DNA from: Acidobacteriota bacterium
GTDB lineage: Bacteria > Acidobacteriota > Terriglobia > Bryobacterales > Bryobacteraceae
Direction of reading: 5' to 3'
Assembly: GCA_029776225.1 (NCBI GenBank)
Contig: JAKOTR010000090.1
Span: 53,064-117,063, forward strand
Length of the DNA: 64,000 nucleotides
Position 1 is the first letter of the stretch; every line of letters begins with the position of its first letter. This document shows positions 57,728-64,000 of the stretch, piece by piece. The notes beneath the pieces are model-generated. The model saw only the letters and a list, made by a program, of their open reading frames with translations. It ran no database searches and was not told the origin of the DNA. The position numbers and the translations under genes were made by a program.

Positions 57728-58972
57728 ATGACATTCATCAAATCGGCGAAGGACGTTTTCGCTGCCGTTGTGGTTGTGGCGGCACTCAGTGGGGTTGGCT
57801 GTAAACGAACCGAAAATGCCGCACCTCCGGCATTCATTCCCGAAGTTGCGACCGTAACGGTCACTCCCGAGCGAGCCGTGCTGACCACCGAGCTGCCCGG
57901 CCGGACATCGGCCTACCTCGTCGCGGAGATCCGCCCTCAGGTAAGCGGCGTCATCCAGAGCCGCCTGTTTGAGGAAGGTTCCAACGTTAAGAAGGGCGAT
58001 TTGCTGTACCAGATCGATCCCGCTCCTTTTGAGGCCGCGCTGAATCAAGCAAAGGCCGCTCTCGCCACGGCGGAGGCGGAACTAGTCACGGCGGAGGCGA
58101 ATCTTCCAGCCATCCGGTCCCGCGCGCAGCGCTTGAAGGAGCTCGTAGCCATCAACGCCGTCTCGCAACAGGACTACGACGATGCCGTCGCGGCGTTGAG
58201 GCAGGCGGAGGCGAACCTGGCGGCGCGACGGGCAGCGGTCGAGGTCAGCCGCGCGGCCGTCGAGACCGCGAAGGTGAACCTTTCCTATACACCGATCCGG
58301 TCGCCGATCACCGGGCGCATCGGAATATCCACCGTCACCGTCGGCGCGATGGCGACCGCCTACCAGGCCACTCCCCTGGCGGTCGTGCAGCAGTTGGACC
58401 CCATTTATGTGGACGTGGTCCAGTCCAGCGCGGAGTTGCTGCGCCTGCGGCAGCGCCTGGAGCACGGATATTTGAAGCAGAACGGCCGCGTTCAGAACAA
58501 AGTGAAGCTGATCCTTGAGGACAAGACAACCTATCCCCACGAAGGCACCCTGCAGACCCGCGACGTCACCGTGGACCCCACCACGGGCACCGTCACTCTC
58601 CGTATGCTCTTTCCCAACCCCAACCACGTTCTTCTCCCCGGAATGTTTGTGCGGGCCATCGTGCAGGAGGGCGTAAGCGAACAGGCCATTTTGGTTCCCC
58701 AGCAAGGCGTAACGCGCAACGTCAAGGGGCTTCCCGTCGCATGGGTCGTGAACAGCGAGAACAAGGTTGAAGAACGGGTTCTCGAACTGGACCGCGCCAT
58801 CGGGGACAAATGGTTAGTAACCAGCGGTCTCAACCCAGGCGACCGGCTGATCGTGGAAGGGATGCAGAAGGTGCGCCCGGGCGTCCCGGTAAAGGCGGTC
58901 CCCTTTGAAGTTGCTTCGGCCGGCGCTTTCGCGCCGGGCCAAGGGCAACAACAAACGGAAGGGAGAAACTAG
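57728..58972 (+). CDS. RND efflux membrane-fusion (adaptor) lipoprotein, AcrA/MexA type
   Basis: A 414-residue periplasmic adaptor with a lipoprotein signal ending SGVGC. The lipoyl/coiled-coil part has VAEIRPQVSGVIQSRLFEEGSNVKKGDLLYQIDP and a long helical hairpin with AALNQAKAALATAEAELV; then IRSPITGRIG and a beta-barrel region with VDVVQSSAELL and TLRMLFPNPNHVLLPGMFV, typical of AcrA. It links the inner-membrane pump to the channel. The pump gene follows immediately after its stop. Confidence 0.93.
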   Translation: MTFIKSAKDVFAAVVVVAALSGVGCKRTENAAPPAFIPEVATVTVTPERAVLTTELPGRTSAYLVAEIRPQVSGVIQSRLFEEGSNVKKGDLLYQIDPAPFEAALNQAKAALATAEAELVTAEANLPAIRSRAQRLKELVAINAVSQQDYDDAVAALRQAEANLAARRAAVEVSRAAVETAKVNLSYTPIRSPITGRIGISTVTVGAMATAYQATPLAVVQQLDPIYVDVVQSSAELLRLRQRLEHGYLKQNGRVQNKVKLILEDKTTYPHEGTLQTRDVTVDPTTGTVTLRMLFPNPNHVLLPGMFVRAIVQEGVSEQAILVPQQGVTRNVKGLPVAWVVNSENKVEERVLELDRAIGDKWLVTSGLNPGDRLIVEGMQKVRPGVPVKAVPFEVASAGAFAPGQGQQQTEGRN

Positions 58973-61900
58973 ATGCTCTCCAGGTTTTTCCTTGACCGCC
59001 CGGTCTTCGCTTGGGTCATCGCCATATCGATGATGGTGGGAGGCGGGCTGGCGATCTATAACCTGCCGGTCGCCCAGTATCCTTCCATCGCCCCGCCGTC
59101 CATCACCGTCGTGGCGGTCTATCCCGGCGCGTCGGCGCAGACCGTGGAAGACAGCGTAATCCAGATCATCGAGCAAAAAATGACCGGTCTGGACCGCATG
59201 CTCTATATGAGTTCGACCGCCGATTCCTCCGGCTCCGGGAGAATTGAACTCACCTTTTCTCCGGAGGTCGATCCGGACATCGCCTGGTCCAAGGTGCAGA
59301 ACAAGCTCCAGCTTGCGATGCCGATTTTGCCCGAGGTGGTGCAGCGGCAAGGCGTGATGGTCATGAAGTCCACGCGCAACTACCTGATGATTGTCGGCCT
59401 GACCACCACCGAAGATTCCAATCTGACTCAAGACGATCTGACCGACTACGCCGCCTCGCAGATTCAGCCCTCCCTGGCACGCGTACCCGGCGTCGGCGAG
59501 GTGGAGGCCTTCGGTTCGCAATACTCGATGCGGATCTGGCTCGATCCGGACAAGCTCACCCAGTACAACATGACGATCGCCGACGTGATTTCCGCCGTGC
59601 GCGCCTACAACGTGCAGGTCTCCGCCGGGCAGTTCGGCGGACAGCCGGCGGTGCCGGGCCAGCGGCTCAATGCCTCGATCGTCGTTCAAACGCTGTTGAA
59701 AACGCCCGAGGAGTTCGGCGCCATCCCCCTCCGGTACGGCGCCGATGGATCGGTTGTCCGGGTCCGGGATGTGGCGCGAACCGAATTGGCAGCCGAGTTT
59801 TCCGATGTGAGGAGCACCTACAACGGAAGGCCGGCGGCCGGTCTCGCCGTCCGCCAGGTGCCGGGCGCTAACGCGCTGGAAACCGCGGATGCGGTGAAAC
59901 AGAAAATGGAGGACCTGGCGAGGTTTTTCCCGCCGGGCATGAAGGTTGTCTACCCCTACGACACCACGCCGTTCATTAGGGTTGCCATCGAAGAAGTGGT
60001 CAGAACCCTGATTGAAGCCATCATCCTGGTGTTCCTGATCATATTCCTGTTCCTCGGCGATTTGCGGGCAACACTGGTGCCGACCATCGCCGTGCCGGTG
60101 GTCATTCTGGGCACCTTCGGCGTGCTTGGCCTTGCCGGATACTCGGTCAACATGCTGACCATGTTCGCGATGGTGCTGGCGATCGGCCTCCTGGTGGACG
60201 ATGCGATCGTCGTGGTGGAAAACGTGGAACGCGTGATGAGCCAGGAGGGGCTGTCTCCGCGCGAGGCCACGCGGAAGTCCATGGATGAAATCACCAGCGC
60301 CCTGATCGGCATTGGTTTCGTCCTGTCGGCTGTCTTTGCTCCCATGATGTTCTTCCCCGGTTCGACAGGCATCATATACCGGCAGTTCTCGGTCACCATC
60401 ATCGCCGCGATGCTGTTGTCGGTCCTCGTCGCCCTGATCCTGACGCCGGTGCTCTGCGCGTCGCTGCTCAGGCCCGTGGCGAAGGGGCACGAGGCCGCCG
60501 ATACCGGATTCCGCCCGTTGCGCCCCTTCTTCCAGGCCTTTAACCGCGCGTTTTTCTATCTGCGGGACCGCTATCAGTGGACCGTGAAATGGATTCTTTG
60601 GGCGAAGGCCCCTTCATTTGCCGCCTTCGCTCTCATCGTGGCTTTGACGGGCTACTTGCTTGTCCGGATGCCAACGGCCTACCTCCCCGATGAGGACCAG
60701 GGATCCCTCATGGTGATGGTGCAGTTGCCCCCGGGCTCGACTTTGGAACAGACCAATGCCGTGCTGGACACCGTGCGGCATCACTTTCTCGTCGAGCAGG
60801 CTGACGCGGTGGAATCCTGCATGACGATGGCCGGCTTCAGCATGGCTGGCCGTGGTCAGAACCAGGCGATGGCGTTCGTCATGCTGAGGGATTGGGAACT
60901 GCGGAACCGGCCCGAACTGCGGGTCTGGGCGGTGGCCCAAAAAGCAATGATGAGGTTCGCGGGCCTGCGAAACGCCCTCGTGTTTGCCTTCCCGCCCCCC
61001 GCCATTGCGGAACTCGGAACGGCAACCGGCTTCGATCTCATGCTCCAGGACCGTGGAGGGCTGGGCCACGAGGCTCTCATGAATGCCAAGAACCAGCTTC
61101 TCGCCATGGCCGCGAAGGATCCGAGACTGACGGCGGTTCGCTTCAACGGCTTGGACGACGTTCCGGAATTCCGCAGTGATGTGGATTGGGAGAAGGCGGG
61201 CGTCTGGGGGGTGCCGATCACTACGATCCACAACACGATTTCAGCCGCATTCGGCAGCGCCTACGTCAACGATTTCATCCAGGGCGGGCGCGTCAAGCGG
61301 GTGTACGTGCAGGCGGACGCCCCGTACCGGATGCTTCCGAGCGATCTGGACCGGCTGTATGTCCGCAACAACGAGGGGAAGATGGTGCCCATTTCCGGCC
61401 TTGCCTCGGGCCGCTGGGTCTACGCCGCCCCGAGCCTCAAAAGGTACAACGCTTTCCCCGCTGTCAATATCCAAGGGCAGGCTGCTCCCGGCAGGAGCTC
61501 CGGAGAAGCCATGCAGGCCATGGAGGAACTCATCGAAAAACTGCCCCAGGGGATCGGTCATGAATGGACCGGGGTTTCCTACCAGGAGCGCATGGCCTCG
61601 GCGCAAACTGGGCTTCTCTACTCGTTCTCCATCCTGGTGGTTTTCCTCGTGCTGGCGGCGCTCTACGAGAGCTGGACCGTCCCTATCTCGGTCATGCTGG
61701 CCTTGCCCCTCGGAGTCATTGGCGGCGTGCTGGCCTCCATCTGGCGAGGGCTGCCGAACGACGTCTATTTCCAGATCGGCTTGCTCACGGTGCTGGGATT
61801 GACCACCAAGAACGCCATCCTGATTGTTCAGTTTGCCAAGATGCGCGTGGAGGAGGGGCAGGACTTGATTCCGGCCACGCTCGAAGCGGCCAGGCTCCGG

Positions 61901-62149
61901 CTCCGCCCCATCGTGATGACGTCGCTGGCCTTCGGTTTCGGAGTCTTGCCGTTAGCTCTGGCCAGCGGAGCGGGCGCCGGCGCTCAGAAGGCCATCGGCA
62001 CCTGCGTCCTCGGCGGCATGATCACCGCAACGTTCCTGGCGATCTTCTTCATACCGCTGTTCTACGTGGTGATCGTGAAGCTGTTTTCCCGGAAGAAAGA
62101 CCGGGGGCCGTCCGCTCCGGGCGAGACGATGTCGGCGGAGGCGCACTGA
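58973..62149 (+). CDS. RND multidrug efflux pump, AcrB/MexB (HAE1) type
   Basis: A 1058-residue pump with the RND layout: TM1 (FAWVIAISMMVGGGLAIYNLP), porter domain (SITVVAVYPGASAQTVEDSV), TM2-6 with GLLVDDAIVVVENVERVM holding the two proton-relay aspartates, second porter domain, and TM7-12 with FLVLAALYESW and GVLPLALASGAGAGAQ. Length and motifs fit the HAE1 family of hydrophobe exporters, a proton-driven trimer. It starts directly at the adaptor's stop. Confidence 0.96.
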   Translation: MLSRFFLDRPVFAWVIAISMMVGGGLAIYNLPVAQYPSIAPPSITVVAVYPGASAQTVEDSVIQIIEQKMTGLDRMLYMSSTADSSGSGRIELTFSPEVDPDIAWSKVQNKLQLAMPILPEVVQRQGVMVMKSTRNYLMIVGLTTTEDSNLTQDDLTDYAASQIQPSLARVPGVGEVEAFGSQYSMRIWLDPDKLTQYNMTIADVISAVRAYNVQVSAGQFGGQPAVPGQRLNASIVVQTLLKTPEEFGAIPLRYGADGSVVRVRDVARTELAAEFSDVRSTYNGRPAAGLAVRQVPGANALETADAVKQKMEDLARFFPPGMKVVYPYDTTPFIRVAIEEVVRTLIEAIILVFLIIFLFLGDLRATLVPTIAVPVVILGTFGVLGLAGYSVNMLTMFAMVLAIGLLVDDAIVVVENVERVMSQEGLSPREATRKSMDEITSALIGIGFVLSAVFAPMMFFPGSTGIIYRQFSVTIIAAMLLSVLVALILTPVLCASLLRPVAKGHEAADTGFRPLRPFFQAFNRAFFYLRDRYQWTVKWILWAKAPSFAAFALIVALTGYLLVRMPTAYLPDEDQGSLMVMVQLPPGSTLEQTNAVLDTVRHHFLVEQADAVESCMTMAGFSMAGRGQNQAMAFVMLRDWELRNRPELRVWAVAQKAMMRFAGLRNALVFAFPPPAIAELGTATGFDLMLQDRGGLGHEALMNAKNQLLAMAAKDPRLTAVRFNGLDDVPEFRSDVDWEKAGVWGVPITTIHNTISAAFGSAYVNDFIQGGRVKRVYVQADAPYRMLPSDLDRLYVRNNEGKMVPISGLASGRWVYAAPSLKRYNAFPAVNIQGQAAPGRSSGEAMQAMEELIEKLPQGIGHEWTGVSYQERMASAQTGLLYSFSILVVFLVLAALYESWTVPISVMLALPLGVIGGVLASIWRGLPNDVYFQIGLLTVLGLTTKNAILIVQFAKMRVEEGQDLIPATLEAARLRLRPIVMTSLAFGFGVLPLALASGAGAGAQKAIGTCVLGGMITATFLAIFFIPLFYVVIVKLFSRKKDRGPSAPGETMSAEAH

Positions 62150-62150
62150 C

Positions 62151-63548
62151 ATGTATCAAAAACTTGTTGTTTTGGCGATTGCAGCTAGCCTGACCGGGTG
62201 TATGCGCCGGGAAGCCTACCAGCGCCCCGCGCCGCCCATTCCCAACGCCTGGCCGGAGAGCGCTGCCGGCGAGGCCGGCGACCCCGATGCGCCTCAGGCC
62301 GCCAACCTGGAATGGAAAGAGTTCTTCACCGATCCGCGGCTTCAGTCCGTGATCGAGATGGCTCTGAGGAACAACCGGGACCTGCGAGCGGCCGCTCTCA
62401 ACGTCGAGCGGGTCTACTCCATGTACCGTATCCAGCGGGCCAGGCAGTACCCGACGGTGGACCTGGCGGCCGGCGGAGAAGTATACCGGCTTCCGGAAAA
62501 GATGTCTTCCGGTGGCGAGGCCGAACTCGTGGGTCAGATGACGACGGGCCTGACTTCCACGGCGTGGGAGATCGACCTGTTCGGACGCATCCGCAACTTG
62601 AAAACCGCGGCGCTGGAACAGTACCTCGCCACTGAGCACGCACGCTCCGCGGCGCAGATCTCGCTGGTGGCCGCCGTCGCCAACACCTATCTCGCTCTGG
62701 CCGCCGACCGGGAAAGCTTGCGTTTGGCGGAGGAGACTTATAAAACGCAACAAGCTCTTTACGAACTGATCCGGCACACGCGGGAGGCAGGCATGGCCTC
62801 CGACCTGGAAGTCCGCCAGGCACAGAGCCAGGTCGAGGCCGCCCGCGTCGACATCGCGCGGTACAGCGGCCAGGTTGCCTTGGGCGAAAACGCACTCAAC
62901 CTTTTGGTGGGCGCGCCTGTTCCACGGGACCTGCTGCCTGAGGACCTGGAGACCGATCATCCGCTCCGGGATCTCAACCCTGGAGTGCCCTCCGAGGTGT
63001 TGCTCCGGCGTCCCGACATTCTGGCGGCGGAGCACCAGTTGAAAGCAGCTTACGCCAATATCGGCGCCGCCCGCGCCGCGTTTTTCCCGAGGATCGCCCT
63101 GACCACCGGAGCCGGCTTCGTCAGCAGCGATCTGGCCGACTTGTTCCGGATCGGGACCAGGACATGGAATTTCGCGCCCAACCTGCTGGCGCCGATTTTC
63201 GATGCCGGCAGCCGCAAGGCCAGCCTCAAGGTGGCCCAGGTGGAGCGGGATCTCGCCGTCGCCGAGTATGAAAAGGCGATCCAAACGGCTTTCCGCGAGG
63301 TCAGCGACTCCCTCACCCTGCGGACCAAGCTGCTGGAACAGCAAAGGGCCCAGCAGGATCTGGTGAGCACCCTGGAGGAAACCTACCGGCTCTCGGAAGC
63401 CCGTTACAAGGCGGGTATCGACAGTTACCTGAGCGTTCTTGTGGCACAGCGTTCGCTGTACAGCGCCCGGCAGGTGCTCGTGAGCCTCCGTCTGGCCCGC
63501 TTGGGCAATCTCGTGACCTTATACAAGGTTCTAGGCGGGGGCGCCTGA
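62151..63548 (+). CDS. RND outer-membrane factor, OprM/NodT type lipoprotein
   Basis: A 465-residue channel protein with a lipoprotein signal (ASLTGC) and two repeats of the TolC-like coiled-coil/beta hairpin. Marks: ASDLEVRQAQSQVEAARVDIARYSGQVALGENALNLL, RRPDILAAEHQLKAAYANIGAARAAFFPRI, and the terminal AFREVSDSLTLRT with LYKVLGGGA. It completes the tripartite pump. One base separates its start from the pump's stop. The tail is only distantly like the remnant at 2640-2938, so the remnant came from another operon. Confidence 0.94.
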   Translation: MYQKLVVLAIAASLTGCMRREAYQRPAPPIPNAWPESAAGEAGDPDAPQAANLEWKEFFTDPRLQSVIEMALRNNRDLRAAALNVERVYSMYRIQRARQYPTVDLAAGGEVYRLPEKMSSGGEAELVGQMTTGLTSTAWEIDLFGRIRNLKTAALEQYLATEHARSAAQISLVAAVANTYLALAADRESLRLAEETYKTQQALYELIRHTREAGMASDLEVRQAQSQVEAARVDIARYSGQVALGENALNLLVGAPVPRDLLPEDLETDHPLRDLNPGVPSEVLLRRPDILAAEHQLKAAYANIGAARAAFFPRIALTTGAGFVSSDLADLFRIGTRTWNFAPNLLAPIFDAGSRKASLKVAQVERDLAVAEYEKAIQTAFREVSDSLTLRTKLLEQQRAQQDLVSTLEETYRLSEARYKAGIDSYLSVLVAQRSLYSARQVLVSLRLARLGNLVTLYKVLGGGA

Positions 63549-63625
63549 CGGACCTGGCGGGCTGACAACGGCACTTTCGGCGAATGCCCAATGGCAATTG
63601 CCGACATAAGGAGGCCTAAATTGTT

Positions 63626-64000
63626 ATGATCAGAACTGTGAGCGCGTCGCAAAGCAGTATCAACGAAGCTGTCCTGGAACTTGCGCGCTCCATAGCGGGA
63701 CATAACGATTTGCAAAGCCTGCTGTCGGGCGTGGCAACGTCGCTCCGCAAGGTGGTCAATTTCGAGTACCTGGCGCTCACGCTTCATCAACCCCAAGGCA
63801 ACCGCATGCAGTCCTACGTGCTCAGCAGCACGTCGGGATCGGTAAAGACGCACGCAATGGCCACGCTGCCCGTGGCTGAAGATCCGAGCGGCGAGGTCTG
63901 GAGCACCCAGCAGCCGCTGGTCATTCCATCGCTCGCAAAAGAGAGCCGCTGGCCGCAATTGGTAAAGATCATGTTGGGGGCCGGGGTGCGGTCGATTGCG
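63626..64000 (+). CDS. GAF-domain sensor protein (partial, runs off right edge)
   Basis: 125 codons are visible from the ATG at 63626, preceded by AAGGAGG twelve bases away. The start SINEAVLELARSIAGHNDLQSLLSGVATSLRKVVNFEYLALTLH and the later SGEVWSTQQPLVIPSL are a GAF domain beginning, as in FhlA-type sigma-54 activators and some histidine kinases. The output domain lies outside the window, so the type of protein is open. It is 77 bases after the efflux operon on the same strand. Confidence 0.8.
   Translation, partial: MIRTVSASQSSINEAVLELARSIAGHNDLQSLLSGVATSLRKVVNFEYLALTLHQPQGNRMQSYVLSSTSGSVKTHAMATLPVAEDPSGEVWSTQQPLVIPSLAKESRWPQLVKIMLGAGVRSIA

Overview
The window looks like a chromosomal segment of a GC-rich, Gram-negative soil-type bacterium, most probably an acidobacterium of the Solibacter/Bryobacter kind. 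This is inference from content: hopanoid side-chain genes, an alternative complex III (ACIII), many Tat-exported sugar-processing enzymes, a GH116 glucosylceramidase, a FlK-type thioesterase and RND efflux genes. No 16S rRNA is present to settle it.

Layout. 1-3.7 kb: an NRPS condensation domain running off the left edge and its MbtH partner, a decayed RND efflux locus in which a membrane-fusion protein is welded to the tail of an outer-membrane factor, and an Sfp-type phosphopantetheinyl transferase. 3.8-7.8 kb: a lone MNT nucleotidyltransferase, tRNA-Arg(ACG), and a compact hopanoid unit (hpnJ, two small 4-TM EamA/SMR proteins, hpnI) preceded by a perfect 16-bp palindrome. 7.8-18 kb: ordinary genes (LolA-like protein, thioesterase, rplU-rpmA-obg, a penicillin-binding transpeptidase, Gfo/Idh oxidoreductase with a TIM-barrel isomerase, hrcA, a VOC protein, and a PyrD-PyrK-type fusion). 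18-32.7 kb: a five-PAS hybrid histidine kinase with a divergent single-domain receiver, agmatine deiminase, an MFS/ceramidase/beta-propeller operon, an enolase-superfamily dehydratase, a DUF6448-type protein, a ComA-like and MmgE/PrpD pair, and a Rieske/DUF2231 protein.

32.8-48.8 kb is the centrepiece: a 13-gene co-directional array rrf2-narC-narG-narH-narJ-narI-narK-actA-actB-actC-actD-actE-actF, almost every junction overlapping by a few bases. It joins a Thermus-like narCGHJIK nitrate respiration module to a full ACIII (quinol:cytochrome c oxidoreductase), without a cytochrome oxidase. Two copies of GTGAC-N4-GTCAC sit in its control region, and a third copy lies upstream of the DUF6448 gene, suggesting a small regulon.

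48.8-57.4 kb: a Tat-exported GH116 enzyme, followed by a tandem duplication of a block that ran from a mannonate-dehydratase-like gene through a two-domain redoxin to the first codons of a SPASM radical SAM gene. The left copy has lost about 1.2 kb and keeps only remnants of redoxin and radical SAM gene; the right copy's UxuA-like gene has lost its start codon and Tat signal. 57.7-63.5 kb: an intact AcrA/AcrB/OprM-type efflux operon, then the start of a GAF-domain sensor cut by the right edge. Coordinates were read by eye; family calls rest on motifs and no database was searched.
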